Shown: positions 27,521-36,408, numbered from the stretch's first letter. The stretch: 64,000 bases of DNA from Nisaea sp. (GCF_034670185.1 NZ_JAXMNY010000004.1:512780-576779), one strand, 5' to 3'. Notes: generated from the sequence alone by a model not told the origin. Translations and numbers: made by a program.

Positions 27521-28555
27521 ATGAGCGACGAACGTTTTTCGCCCGAGAATGCGACCTTCGACGAAATCCGCGGCCTGTTCCGCACCCTGCCTCCGGCAGA
27601 CCTCGAGGCGGGCACTGCGGCGGTCAGCCGTGAAGCGCAACTGACGAAGCCCTCCGGCTCGCTCGGCCGGCTTGAGGAGCTGACGCGCTGGATGGCGGCC
27701 TGGCAGGGCAAATACCCGCCGACTGTCGAGCACCCCCGGATCTGTGTCTTCGCCGCCAATCACGGAGTAACCGCCAAGGGTGTTTCCGCCTACCCGTCGG
27801 CGGTCACCGCACAGATGGTGCAGAACTTCATTTCCGGCGGTGCCGCCGTGAACCAGCTGGCCCAGCTTTTCGATGCCGATCTCCGGGTCTACGAGATGGC
27901 GCTCGACCAGCCGACGGCGGATTTCACCGAAGAAGCGGCGATGGAAACCGGCGACTGCGCCAAGGCCATGGCCTACGGCATGATGGGCGTGGAGCCGGGC
28001 ATCGACCTGCTTTGCCTCGGCGAGATGGGGATCGGCAACTCGACCTCCGCCGCCGCGATCTGCCACGCGCTCTATGGCGGCACTGCTGAAGACTGGACCG
28101 GTCCCGGCACCGGGGTGACCGGCGATGCCTTCAGCGCCAAGGTGAAGGCGGTTGCCGATGGCGTCGCGCTGCATAAGGCCCGGACCCAGGACCCGCTTGA
28201 ACTCTTCGCCGCCGTCGGCGGACTTGAGCTTGCGGCAATCGCGGGTGCTGTGCTGGCCGCCCGCATGGCGCGGGTGCCGGTTCTGCTGGACGGTTATGCC
28301 TGTACGGCCGCCGCCGCTGTTCTGCATGCCGCCGATCCGCGCAGCATCGAGCATTGCCAGGTTGCCCATTGCTCCGCCGAGCCGGGCCACAGGCTGCTGC
28401 TGGAGAAGATCGGCAAGGAGCCGATCCTCGATCTTGGCATGCGGCTGGGCGAGGGCTCCGGCGCGGCGCTGGCTATTGGTATCCTGAAATCGGCGGTGGC
28501 TTGCCACACAGGTATGGCGACCTTCGCCGATGCCGGTGTCAGTGGCCCGGCCTAA
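27521..28555 (+). CDS. cobT: Nicotinate-nucleotide--dimethylbenzimidazole phosphoribosyltransferase
   Basis: 344-residue enzyme that makes alpha-ribazole 5'-phosphate from dimethylbenzimidazole and nicotinate mononucleotide. Family segments include LTKPSGSLGRLEELTRW, FAANHGVTAKGVSAYPSAVT, GEMGIGNSTSAAAIC (about 167-181) and RMARVPVLLDGYACTAAAAV. The C-terminus has EPILDLGMRLGEGSGAALA, holding the catalytic Glu region. It is divergent from cobS-cobC and followed after 16 bases by a NUDIX gene. The set suggests lower-ligand activation and B12 completion; corrin-ring genes are not in the window. Confidence 0.95.
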   Translation: MSDERFSPENATFDEIRGLFRTLPPADLEAGTAAVSREAQLTKPSGSLGRLEELTRWMAAWQGKYPPTVEHPRICVFAANHGVTAKGVSAYPSAVTAQMVQNFISGGAAVNQLAQLFDADLRVYEMALDQPTADFTEEAAMETGDCAKAMAYGMMGVEPGIDLLCLGEMGIGNSTSAAAICHALYGGTAEDWTGPGTGVTGDAFSAKVKAVADGVALHKARTQDPLELFAAVGGLELAAIAGAVLAARMARVPVLLDGYACTAAAAVLHAADPRSIEHCQVAHCSAEPGHRLLLEKIGKEPILDLGMRLGEGSGAALAIGILKSAVACHTGMATFADAGVSGPA

Positions 28556-28571
28556 CGCGTCCGGAGCTCCC

Positions 28572-29180
28572 ATGCCGAAACCCTGGCGCGTGCTCAACAG
28601 CACTATCGAATACAGCGACCGGTTCTTGGCTCACCGCATGGACAAATGCGAGACGCCGCACGGCCAAATCGTCGATCCCTACCATGTGATCGAGCTGCCG
28701 AACTGGGTGAATATGGTCGCGGTGACCGAGGACCATCAGGTGCTGATGGTGCGGGAATACCGGCATGGTATCGGAGAGGTCGTGTTCGGCCTGCCGAGTG
28801 GCACAGTCGATCCGGGCGAGACCGAGCCGATGGGCACGGCCAAGCGGGAGCTGCGCGAGGAGACCGGCGCCGAGGCTCCGCACTGGGTGCAGACGGGTCG
28901 GATGTATCCGAACGCTGCCGTGATGACCAATACCTGTTTCAGCTTCCTTGCAGTCGGCGCCCGGATCACCGGTGAGACCGCATTCGATGACGCCGAGGAT
29001 ATCGAGACCGTGCCGGTGCCGATCGAGGATCTCTATCGTCAGCTGCTGGCCCGCGAGCTGACGATGACGGCGATGCATCTCGTCAACCTGCACGAATCCG
29101 CGCTCTATATCCTGACCTCGGGCGATCCGCTGGTGGCGGGCCTGCGGGAGAAGCTGGCGCCGCTCTACTCGGCCACCTGA
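28572..29180 (+). CDS. NUDIX hydrolase, ADP-ribose pyrophosphatase-like
   Basis: 202-residue NUDIX protein. The NUDIX box spans about residues 78-100 with GTVDPGET, KRELREETG and a following acidic Ala, matching Gx5Ex7REUxEExGU. The N-terminal WRVLNSTIEYSDRFLAHRMD and HVIELPNWVNMVAVTEDHQV match ADP-ribose/nucleotide-sugar pyrophosphatases. I use the ATG at 28572 (MPKPWRV), preceded by GGAG. It follows cobT closely and could be co-transcribed, but there is no functional link to cobalamin that I can support. Confidence 0.85.
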   Translation: MPKPWRVLNSTIEYSDRFLAHRMDKCETPHGQIVDPYHVIELPNWVNMVAVTEDHQVLMVREYRHGIGEVVFGLPSGTVDPGETEPMGTAKRELREETGAEAPHWVQTGRMYPNAAVMTNTCFSFLAVGARITGETAFDDAEDIETVPVPIEDLYRQLLARELTMTAMHLVNLHESALYILTSGDPLVAGLREKLAPLYSAT

Positions 29181-29181
29181 C

Positions 29182-30015
29182 CTACTCGCCGACCTGTAGG
29201 AGCCGGCCTTCCTTGCGGGCACTGCGATAGGCTAGCCAGAAAACCCCTGCTCCGATCACGAAATACACCACATTCAGCATCATGGCTCCGGCCAGCAGGT
29301 CGAGGGGGAAGGTGCCCTCGAACAGCACCGCGCGCATGCCTTCGAAGACATAGGCGGAGGGTGTCGCCCAAGCGACCATCTGCAGCCATTCGGGCATCAC
29401 CGAGACCGGGTAATAGACGGCCGAGATCGGCGCGAAGGCGAAGACCAGCACCCAGGCGAGGCTTTCGGCGCCAAGCCCAAAACGCAGGATGATGCCGATC
29501 ACTGCCAGGGCGATGCCCCAGGCCATGAAGAACAGGCAGGCCATGAAGGCGAATAGCGGCGGGCCGATCGAGAAAATCGAGAAATCGTAAAACACGATGG
29601 CCAGCAGGGCAGGCGGCAGGGCGCCGATCAGCGTGCGCACCAGGCTCATCACCATCAGCGTGATGACGAATTCATGCGGCCGGAGCGGGCTGACGAACAG
29701 GTGGCCGAGATTGCGCGACCACATTTCCTCAAGGAAGCAGAGCGAGAAGCCCATCTGGCCCCGGAACAGGATATCCCAGAGCAACACGCCCGCCAGCAGC
29801 ACCCCGGCGGCCTGCGCAACCCAGCTCGACTGGTCGAGGAAGAATTTGGTGACGAAACCCCACTGGATCATCTGCATGGTCGGCCAGTAGGCCATTTCCA
29901 GCAGACGGGGCCAGGATCCGCGCATCAGGTAGAAGTAGCGGAGTACCATTGCCCAGATGCGGCCTGCGTTGAACAGGGACGCCGGCGGCGGGGTGAAATC
30001 GAGATCCGCGCTCAT
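29182..30015 (-). CDS. ABC-2 type exporter permease
   Basis: 277-residue membrane protein with six predicted helices. It has the ABC-2 family block FGLGAESLAWVLVFAFAPIS, followed by VYYPVSVMPEWLQMVAWATP. This post-core segment with PLSVMP/PVSVMP-like sequence is characteristic of ABC-2 permeases. The start codon overlaps the stop of the ATPase gene as ATGA, so the two are translationally coupled. The substrate is unknown; two-gene exporters of this type often move lipids, drugs or polysaccharide. Confidence 0.85.
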   Translation of the reverse strand: MSADLDFTPPPASLFNAGRIWAMVLRYFYLMRGSWPRLLEMAYWPTMQMIQWGFVTKFFLDQSSWVAQAAGVLLAGVLLWDILFRGQMGFSLCFLEEMWSRNLGHLFVSPLRPHEFVITLMVMSLVRTLIGALPPALLAIVFYDFSIFSIGPPLFAFMACLFFMAWGIALAVIGIILRFGLGAESLAWVLVFAFAPISAVYYPVSVMPEWLQMVAWATPSAYVFEGMRAVLFEGTFPLDLLAGAMMLNVVYFVIGAGVFWLAYRSARKEGRLLQVGE

Positions 30016-30785
30016 GTCGTGCCCCGATCTTCACCATCGCCGTGATCCGCCGCAACGCCGGTCTGGCGCGCGACGTCGAGAAAGACTTCATCCATGGTCC
30101 GGCGTCCGTATTTCGATAGCAGCTCCGACGGACTGCCCCGGTCGACGATCGTGCCCTGACGCATCATCAGCACGTCGCTGCAGAGCCGCTCGACTTCCTG
30201 CATGTTGTGCGAGGCGAGCAGGACGGTGGCGCCGGTTTCGCGCTGATAATCTTCCAGATATCCCCGGATCCAGTCGGCGGTGTCCGGGTCGAGCGAGGCG
30301 GTCGGCTCGTCAAGCAGCAGCACGCGCGGCTTGTTGATCAACGCCTTGGCGAGAGCCACACGGGTTTTCTGCCCGGCCGAGAGCTTGCCCGACGGGCGGT
30401 TCATGAAGTCGGTCATGTGCAGCTGTTCCGCCAGCTCTGCGATGCGCGCCTTCGGCTCCGGTACCGAATAGAGCCCGGCATAGATCCGCATATTCTCCCG
30501 AACGGTCAGCCGGTGCGGCAAGTCGACATAGGGCGATGAGAAATTCATGTAAGGCAGGGCCCGGTAGCGGTCCTTTGCCATGTCACAGCCAAGAATCGAG
30601 ACGCCGCCGCTGCTCGGCTCCAGCAGGCCCAGCATCATCGTTATCGTGGTCGTCTTCCCCGCCCCGTTGCCGCCGAGCAGGCCGATGGTGACTCCGGCAT
30701 TGACTGAGAAACTGACCCCGCGGACGGCGTGAACCTCACCGTAGCGCTTGGTCAGGTCTCGAACCTCGATGACCGTCTTGCTCAT
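30012..30785 (-). CDS. ABC exporter ATPase (ABC-2 partner)
   Basis: 257-residue ATPase with Walker A LLGGNGAGKTTTITM, Q-loop in FSSPYVDLPHRLTVRENMRI, signature KLSAGQKTRVALAKAL, Walker B RVLLLDEPTASLDPDTADW and the switch His in LLASHNMQEVERL. It is of the CcmA/NatA/DrrA group. It is the first gene of a two-gene unit with the ABC-2 permease, divergent from the RegB-type kinase gene across 129 bp. Confidence 0.9.
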   Translation of the reverse strand: MSKTVIEVRDLTKRYGEVHAVRGVSFSVNAGVTIGLLGGNGAGKTTTITMMLGLLEPSSGGVSILGCDMAKDRYRALPYMNFSSPYVDLPHRLTVRENMRIYAGLYSVPEPKARIAELAEQLHMTDFMNRPSGKLSAGQKTRVALAKALINKPRVLLLDEPTASLDPDTADWIRGYLEDYQRETGATVLLASHNMQEVERLCSDVLMMRQGTIVDRGSPSELLSKYGRRTMDEVFLDVARQTGVAADHGDGEDRGTT

Positions 30786-30914
30786 GCTGTTGTGCTCGTG
30801 GGAGTTCGTTCGGATGTGCCTAAATCAGCGTCGCGACCTTAGCCCGAGCCGTGCTACTGGACAATGACGCAATCGTTTGCGGGATGATCGAGAGGCCGAT
30901 GGAAATGAAGCCGC

Positions 30915-32246
30915 GTGGCTGACCAGCGAAACAGTGCCGGAGATTTCGAGGATCGCTTCGGGCTTGGGCCTGCGGGCGCACGAACCCTGACGACAATCCG
31001 TTGGGTGGCCCTGATGGGGCAGCTCATCAGTCTGCTCGTCGTGCATTACGGTCTCGGGTTCCCGCTGCCATTGGAAATCACGCTTGGGATCGTCGCTGCT
31101 GGTGCGCTCTACAATCTCGCCATCGAGGGGGTGCGGCAGGCCGGCCGAGCGCAAACGACCCGCGCGGCGGCCTTCGGGCTCGCTTTCGACATCGCCCAGC
31201 TCGGCTATCTGCTGTACTGGACTGGCGGGCTGGAAAACCCGTTCGCGCTGATGCTGATCGCGCCGGTTACCGTCTCCGCTACAATTCTCTCCGGCGCGGC
31301 GACGATCTGGCTGAGTTTCCTCGCGCTCGTTTCCGCCTCGGTGCTGGCCGTGGTGCATCAGCCGCTGCCCTGGCCCCGTGAAGGGCTGGAATTACCGAAC
31401 GTCTACGTGTTCGGCCTGTGGATGGCGATTGTCATCACCACCTTGTTCATCGCCGGATACACCTACCGGGTCAGCCGGGATGCGCGGCGCATGTCGGACG
31501 CATTGGGAGCAACGCGGCTGGCCTTGTCGCGTGAGCAGCAGCTCTCGGCTCTCGGCGGTCTGGCGGCGGCGGCGGCGCATGAACTCGGCACGCCGCTCAG
31601 TACCATTGCGGTTGTCGCCCGCGAGTTGCGCAAGGATCTGCCGGAAGGCAGTGAATGGGGCGACGATGTCGATCTGTTGCTGAGCGAGACAGCGCGGTGC
31701 CGCGACATCCTGACCCAGCTTTCCCGTCAGCCGGATCAGGAAACGATGGGCCCGTTCAAGTCCATGCCCTTCAGCGCCATGGTCGAAGCCGCAGCAGCGC
31801 CGCATCAACGGGACGAGATTGTTGTCATCATTGAGCAGCACGGACCGGACGGCGCGCTGGATCTCGCAGCCGATGAAGGGGCGGCAATAACGGATCAGCC
31901 GCGGGTGGTGCTGACGCCGGAGATTAACCAGGGCATCGGCACGCTGGTCCAGAACGCGGTGCAGTTTGCGGCGGAAACCGTGGAAATCACGGTCTATTGG
32001 GATGAGCAGACAGCCTCGGTCATCATCGAGGATGACGGGCCCGGATTTGCGTCCCTGGTGCTGGACCGGCTGGGCGAGCCCTATGTCTCCAGCCGGGCCG
32101 GCAAGGACGGCCATATGGGCCTTGGTATCTTCATTGCAAAGACCCTGCTGGAGCGTGGCGGGGCATCGCTCTCTTTCTCCAATCGTGCCGAAGGCGGTGC
32201 CCGGGTCACGGTGGAATGGCGCCGCAGCGATCTGGAAGCGGCGTGA
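30915..32246 (+). CDS. regB: RegB/PrrB/ActS-type redox sensor histidine kinase
   Basis: 443-residue kinase of the alphaproteobacterial RegB family. Six hydrophobic helices (about 25-190) contain the quinone-binding heptapeptide GGLENPF. The H-box is AAAAHELGTPLSTIAVVARE, with the phosphorylated His in HELGTP. The redox-active Cys is in ETARCRDILTQLSRQ at the position of RegB Cys265, and the ATPase has a G-box GHMGLGIFIAKTLLERGG. All sensing residues known for RegB are therefore present. The start is GTG. With the RegA-type regulator 77 bases downstream it should control energy metabolism in response to oxygen and redox state. Confidence 0.93.
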   Translation: MADQRNSAGDFEDRFGLGPAGARTLTTIRWVALMGQLISLLVVHYGLGFPLPLEITLGIVAAGALYNLAIEGVRQAGRAQTTRAAAFGLAFDIAQLGYLLYWTGGLENPFALMLIAPVTVSATILSGAATIWLSFLALVSASVLAVVHQPLPWPREGLELPNVYVFGLWMAIVITTLFIAGYTYRVSRDARRMSDALGATRLALSREQQLSALGGLAAAAAHELGTPLSTIAVVARELRKDLPEGSEWGDDVDLLLSETARCRDILTQLSRQPDQETMGPFKSMPFSAMVEAAAAPHQRDEIVVIIEQHGPDGALDLAADEGAAITDQPRVVLTPEINQGIGTLVQNAVQFAAETVEITVYWDEQTASVIIEDDGPGFASLVLDRLGEPYVSSRAGKDGHMGLGIFIAKTLLERGGASLSFSNRAEGGARVTVEWRRSDLEAA

Positions 32247-32323
32247 GCACAACTTGACCGAGAGCAGATTTCCCAGCATAAGCCAGCTGGCTTCAGACCG
32301 GCCCCGAAAGGCGGAGGTACTTG

Positions 32324-32878
32324 GTGACAGACGATCAGAATTCAGGTGACGAACTCCCCAAGCTTCTGGTGCTCGACGATGACGAGCCGTTTCGCAACCG
32401 GCTTGTCCGGGCGATGGAAAAGCGCGGCTTCGCCGTGACCAGCGCAAGTTCGGTCGCCGAGGGCTTGAAAGCGGTACGCGACGATGCGCCGTCCCATGCG
32501 GTGCTCGACATGCGGCTGACGGATGGCAGCGGGCTCGATGTAGTTGCCGCCTTGCGGGAAGCCAATCCCGATGCCCGCATCATCATGCTGACCGGTTACG
32601 GCAATATCGCCACTGCTGTCGCCGCCGTGAAAGCGGGCGCCGTGGATTATCTGCCGAAACCGGCCGATGCCGATGCAATCGCCGCCGCGCTGCTGGATCA
32701 CGAAGAGGCCCTGCCGCCGCCGCCGGACAATCCGATGTCGGCCGACCGGGTGCGCTGGGAGCATATTCAACGGGTCTTCGAGCAATGCGGCCGTAATGTC
32801 TCGGAAACGGCGCGCCGTCTGCGCATGCACCGCCGGACCCTGCAACGCATCCTGAACAAGCACGCGCCGCGCGGTTAA
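32324..32878 (+). CDS. regA: RegA/PrrA/ActR-type response regulator
   Basis: 184-residue two-domain regulator. The receiver domain has the acidic pair LVLDDDEPFRNRL, the phosphoacceptor Asp in HAVLDMRLTDGSGLDV, the conserved Thr in MLTGYGNIATAVAAVKAGA and the Lys in YLPKPADA. The Pro-rich linker PPPPDNPMSADRVRWEHIQ leads to a Fis-type HTH ending SETARRLRMHRRTLQRILNK, which is highly conserved among RegA homologues. GGAGGT is placed correctly for the GTG at 32324 (5-base spacing) rather than the TTG 3 bases upstream. It is the partner of the adjacent RegB-type kinase. Confidence 0.93.
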   Translation: MTDDQNSGDELPKLLVLDDDEPFRNRLVRAMEKRGFAVTSASSVAEGLKAVRDDAPSHAVLDMRLTDGSGLDVVAALREANPDARIIMLTGYGNIATAVAAVKAGAVDYLPKPADADAIAAALLDHEEALPPPPDNPMSADRVRWEHIQRVFEQCGRNVSETARRLRMHRRTLQRILNKHAPRG

Positions 32879-32887
32879 TCGCGCGGC
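32866..32887. terminator. GC-rich hairpin at the regA 3' end, between convergent genes
   Basis: GCCGCGCG (32866-32873) and CGCGCGGC (32880-32887) form a perfect 8-bp stem around a 6-base loop that contains the regA stop codon. Neither strand has a T tract after it, so it may act with Rho or only as a 3'-end structure. The convergent SDR gene ends 11 bases away. Confidence 0.4.
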
Positions 32888-32897
32888 AACCGTGATG

Positions 32898-33671
32898 TCA
32901 GTGAATGTGGCTCCCGCCGTTAACGTCGAGGGTTGCACCGGTCACATAGGCTGATAGTTCTGATGCTAGGTAAAGGCAGGCGCCGGCTATGTCGGACGGC
33001 CTTCCGGCGCGTTTCAGGGGAATTGCCGAGACGATCTCGTCGAACATCTCCGGTGTGACGTTGCCGTCGAGCATTCCGGTTTCGACCATGGACGGGCAGA
33101 CAACATTGGCCCGGATCCCGGAGGGACCGAATTCCCGGGCGATGGATTTTGTCAGGCTGATAACGCCTCCCTTGGACGCGGCATAGTGCGCGCCCCCGAC
33201 CAGCCCGCCGCCGCGCAGCGCCGCCACTGAGGCGAGGTTGACGATCGACCCGCTTCCCCGATCCGTCAGAACGTCCAGGACACTCCTGCAGATGTTGAAA
33301 GTACCCTTCAAATTGACGTTCAGAATGTCATCATAGTCAGCCTCGGTGATCGACATCAGAGACTGGGATTTAACGATGCCCGCGCAATTCACCAGGCAAT
33401 CGATGGTTCCGAATTGCATGACGATACTTTCGACGGCCTGTTTGCATTCCTCGGCGCTGCGGATATCGCATCTGGCGCCCCAGATGCGTGCGGGAGATCC
33501 GATGCGCGTGGAGATACGCGCACTGATTTCGGCCAGCGCATCGTCGTCCATGGCGATGTCGGGAACGGCCAGCCTGGCGCCGTGAGCCGCGAACAGCTCC
33601 GCAGTTGCGTAACCGATGCTTCGCGGTGACGCGGCGCCGGTAATCACGCAGACCTTGTCTTTCAGCAGCAT
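32898..33671 (-). CDS. SDR-family short-chain dehydrogenase/reductase
   Basis: 257-residue classical SDR. The cofactor loop is TGAASPRSIGYATAE, with an insertion typical of the FabI/'divergent' style loop. LVNCAGIVKSQSL follows, then the active-site Ser in VNLASVAALRGG and the Tyr/Lys in HYAASKGGVISLTKS. The Asp in AVPDIAMDDD after strand 2 suggests NAD(H). The start ATG at 33671 has GGGAGGAG nearby. It is the last gene of a three-gene minus-strand set with a CoA transferase and a hydratase-like protein, so oxidation of a hydroxyacyl-CoA or hydroxy acid is a reasonable guess. Confidence 0.88.
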   Translation of the reverse strand: MLLKDKVCVITGAASPRSIGYATAELFAAHGARLAVPDIAMDDDALAEISARISTRIGSPARIWGARCDIRSAEECKQAVESIVMQFGTIDCLVNCAGIVKSQSLMSITEADYDDILNVNLKGTFNICRSVLDVLTDRGSGSIVNLASVAALRGGGLVGGAHYAASKGGVISLTKSIAREFGPSGIRANVVCPSMVETGMLDGNVTPEMFDEIVSAIPLKRAGRPSDIAGACLYLASELSAYVTGATLDVNGGSHIH

Positions 33672-33711
33672 GGTTTCTCCTCCCGGTATCGGCATGGCTG
33701 GTCGTTGATAT

Positions 33712-34929
33712 TCACTTCGATCGGGCACCGGGCGCGGTATGTGCGGCGCCTGACGCAATCAGGGTTTCTGCTTCCTCATGCTTGAATCCGAGTTCATCAA
33801 GGATTGCGCGGGTTTCGTAGCCGCGTGGCTGGGCAGATGAACGGTTGGACGGATAGGTGCCGTCGACCCGTATCGTGGAGCGCAGGGCAGCGGATTTTCC
33901 TTCAGCCGGATGCTGTTCCCACTGGACGAGACCGACGGCGTTCAGGTGCGGATCGGCCTGCAGGCTTTCGAGCGTGTGACAGGGCATGACGGCTATATCG
34001 GCTTTGCGGAAAATCCGGAGCCATTCGTCGGTTGTCCTGTGCGTCAACGGCGCGCCGCGCACTTCAAACCACTCGGCAACATGTTTGGCGCGTGCAGCCA
34101 CGGACGAGAATCTGGGGTCGTCGAGCAAGTCCTCGCGCCCGACCGCCGTCAGGAATGCACGCACTTGCGGGTCGGTGTTTATGGTGAACGAGATCCAGCC
34201 GTCCGCGGTCTGAACGGGCTTGTTGTGCGGACTCAGTAAGCGTAGATCGCCCGGCGGCCCGACAGGCGGATCGAAACTCGCTTGTGCCAGATGCTCCTGC
34301 AGGACGAATGACGCCATCGTCTCGAACATCGGGATTTCGATACTGCTGCCTGCTCCGCTCGCACGGCGCTCCATAAGGGCGGCCATGATGGTGCCGGCGG
34401 CGATTTCTCCAACAACATGATCGCAGATCAGCATCGGGACGTAGGCAGGTGCACCATCACGGGCATAGGTCAGTCCAGCCATGCCGGTGGCTCCTTGGAC
34501 GACACTGTCATAGGTCGGGAGGCCCGCATAGGGGCCGTCGGTTCCGTATCCGGCAATAAGGCAATGAACCTTGTCGGGATATCTGTCCCGGATGGTCGCG
34601 GCGTCGAGGCCGAGCCGCTCAAGGGCGTCCGGGCGGATATTGGCGATGATCACATCGGACGTCTGCACCAGCCGGTTCATGATTTCCCGGCTGGCCGGGT
34701 TCTTGAGGTCGAGGCAGATGTTGCGCTTGCCCCGGTTCAGGTGGAGGTAGGCCCCCGAATGCTGACCGGTCGGCGATGGCCCGCCGAGCCCGCGCATCAG
34801 GTCGCCTCCGGGACTTTCCACCTTTATGATTTCAGCGCCGTATTGGGCGAGCCGCCAGGTTGTTACCGGGCCGACGACGACGGTTGTCAGGTCGAGGATC
34901 CGAACGCCTTCGAGAGGAGCGAATGTCAT
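33712..34929 (-). CDS. CaiB/BaiF (class III) CoA transferase
   Basis: 405-residue family III CoA transferase. The N-terminal block LEGVRILDLTTVVVGPVTTW, the CoA-binding LNRGKRNICLDLKNP and the catalytic Asp in MLICDHVVGEIAAGTIMAAL (about residue 166) are all conserved. The start is the ATG at 34929, which overlaps the upstream stop as ATGA; an ATG two codons earlier is also open. It transfers CoA between carboxylic acids through an aspartyl-CoA anhydride. The coupling to the hydratase-like gene suggests it activates the acid, or receives CoA from the product, of that enzyme. Confidence 0.9.
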   Translation of the reverse strand: MTFAPLEGVRILDLTTVVVGPVTTWRLAQYGAEIIKVESPGGDLMRGLGGPSPTGQHSGAYLHLNRGKRNICLDLKNPASREIMNRLVQTSDVIIANIRPDALERLGLDAATIRDRYPDKVHCLIAGYGTDGPYAGLPTYDSVVQGATGMAGLTYARDGAPAYVPMLICDHVVGEIAAGTIMAALMERRASGAGSSIEIPMFETMASFVLQEHLAQASFDPPVGPPGDLRLLSPHNKPVQTADGWISFTINTDPQVRAFLTAVGREDLLDDPRFSSVAARAKHVAEWFEVRGAPLTHRTTDEWLRIFRKADIAVMPCHTLESLQADPHLNAVGLVQWEQHPAEGKSAALRSTIRVDGTYPSNRSSAQPRGYETRAILDELGFKHEEAETLIASGAAHTAPGARSK

Positions 34930-35771
34930 TGGCATTCCAGCTTCATTTCGGCGGCTCTGAGACCATTGGTGGCAAAAGCGCTCAGGTGCCAGCCATCGGT
35001 TTCGTGGTTCGCCGCGAGTGTGATCGGGTTCCCGCAGAACAAAGGCGCGGTGTGCTTCACGGACAGTTTTCGGGGAATCAGCTTCAGGTCGTTTCTGACG
35101 AACTCGCTGAGCAACAGGGTCGTAAGCCCACCGTTGACGACGAGATCCGGATATCCCTCCACATCACGAGCGTAGGCCTTGTCGATGTGGATCTTGTGCG
35201 AATTGAAGCCGAGGGCGGAGTACTGGAACAGAAGGGTCTCGTCCGGGATGACGATTGTGTTTCGGTCGCCGCCGGGGATATCGGCATCGGGGACCTCAGC
35301 CGCGACCGTCTTTGCTCTGTCGCTTGCGGCTGCCTCCAGCAGGATATAGGTCGCTTCCTCAACGATGGCGGGAGCGCCGTTCTGTGCGACGGCCAAACTA
35401 TGCTCGACGGTGACGAATGCCATCGGGCCTGAAGTGGCTTCCTTCCGCGTCAGGGATGAGACCTTGCTCGTCCGCTGCAGAGCCGCGCCGATCGGAATGT
35501 CCGCGAGAAACGTGACGCGCCGCCCGCCGAGAACCAGTCGGCTCAGACCCATGTCCGGGATGGCCACACCGAGGCCGGGGAAACCGTCGCCCCGCAATTC
35601 GGATCTCCGGGTCTCTCCGGCCAGCATGGGGAAGTGCCAGCCGCGGGGCAGAGTGTCTCCCTCTCTGAACCGGCCCGGGTCGAGATCCAGCATCGCCGCA
35701 ATCCGGCGCGCCGTGCCCAGAGCGCAGACCTCAGTGCGCCGGATAGGCTGAAATTCTTCCGTGCCGGACAT
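34926..35771 (-). CDS. FAS1-like/MaoC-type dehydratase domain protein (mesaconyl-C4-CoA hydratase-like)
   Basis: 281-residue protein of the HTD2/mesaconyl-C4-CoA hydratase type: two hot-dog halves with the central MaoC-like segment. Recognisable pieces are GDTLPRGWHFPMLAGETRRS, then MGLSRLVLGGRRVTFLADIP and the C-terminal half YSALGFNSHKIHIDKAYARD, where the FNSHxIHxD motif carries the catalytic Asp/His pair of the hydratase-2 family. DLVVNGGLTTLLLSEFVRND follows. It heads the minus-strand CoA set, divergent from the VOC/IclR genes. Hydration of an enoyl-CoA such as a mesaconyl-, itaconyl- or related CoA is likely; the exact substrate is inference. Confidence 0.78.
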   Translation of the reverse strand: MSGTEEFQPIRRTEVCALGTARRIAAMLDLDPGRFREGDTLPRGWHFPMLAGETRRSELRGDGFPGLGVAIPDMGLSRLVLGGRRVTFLADIPIGAALQRTSKVSSLTRKEATSGPMAFVTVEHSLAVAQNGAPAIVEEATYILLEAAASDRAKTVAAEVPDADIPGGDRNTIVIPDETLLFQYSALGFNSHKIHIDKAYARDVEGYPDLVVNGGLTTLLLSEFVRNDLKLIPRKLSVKHTAPLFCGNPITLAANHETDGWHLSAFATNGLRAAEMKLECQ

Positions 35772-36000
35772 GGGAGTCTTCCATCATGATGGGAAGCCCA
35801 ATAAATCATATTTAATTGTATTATTGCAAATATGAATTTGATGAATTGCGAGTTTCCGCGATTTGGGGCTAAAGTCTCCGTGGATGTTTCAAATACGGAA
35901 ATTAAAATTCACAAATGAGATTTATGTAAGCCGATATATCGGTGGACACAGGCGGCATGTTTTGCAGGCCGCTCAAAGTCTCTAGGGCAGGAGATGCGCG
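35772..36000. promoter_or_regulatory. AT-rich divergent promoter region of the CoA locus
   Basis: This 229-bp gap separates the hydratase-like gene (minus) from the VOC gene (plus). It is rich in A/T, with TATTTAATTGTATTATTGC near 35810 and AAATTAAAATTCACAAATG near 35900. A perfect 12-bp palindrome, CCGATATATCGG, lies at 35931-35942, 58 bases before the VOC start. With an IclR-family gene in the plus-strand unit, this is a plausible operator, but no IclR binding has been shown for this sequence. Confidence 0.45.
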
Positions 36001-36408
36001 ATGAAGATCCAGTTCCATCACATGAATCTGTGCACCGAGAACGTTCAGCGGTCGTCGGAATTCTACCGGTCGGTCTTCGGACTCGATTCGGTGAACTACC
36101 AGCGGGTCAATGCCAGTGACGACGCCGGTTATGGCGGTAATGTGGACTTTGTGACCGACGGAGCCGTCGAGTTTCATCTGGCCCGCCGCGACATTGATCT
36201 CGGGTTCCGGATGAACCATGTGATCAATCCGCTCGACCGCGGGCATTTCTGCTTCCGGACCAACGATATCGAGGCGTTCAAGCGCCGTCTTGAAGAGAAG
36301 AAGATACCTTATTCGGACTATGGAACCTGGGCGATGGCCGGTTGGTATCAGATTTTCTTCCACGATCCGGACGGCAATATTATTGAAGTCCATCAGACTG
36401 GAAAGTGA
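36001..36408 (+). CDS. VOC-superfamily (glyoxalase/bleomycin resistance/dioxygenase) protein
   Basis: 135-residue single-domain VOC protein made of two beta-alpha-beta-beta-beta modules. Metal-ligand candidates are His in QFHHMNLCTENVQ near the N-terminus, His in RGHFCFRTNDIEAFKRRL mid-protein and Glu in DPDGNIIEVHQTGK at the C-terminus, the usual two-His-one-Glu arrangement. Its stop overlaps the IclR start by 4 bases, so the two are co-expressed. Members may be lyases, epimerases, dioxygenases or resistance proteins. Its neighbours suggest a role in the same acyl-CoA or hydroxyacid route, perhaps as an epimerase or isomerase. Confidence 0.78.
   Translation: MKIQFHHMNLCTENVQRSSEFYRSVFGLDSVNYQRVNASDDAGYGGNVDFVTDGAVEFHLARRDIDLGFRMNHVINPLDRGHFCFRTNDIEAFKRRLEEKKIPYSDYGTWAMAGWYQIFFHDPDGNIIEVHQTGK

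Noticed and set aside
26882..28603. 573-codon minus-strand frame across cobT and cobS
   Set aside because: It spans two genes of opposite strand in a third frame and shows no recognisable domain.
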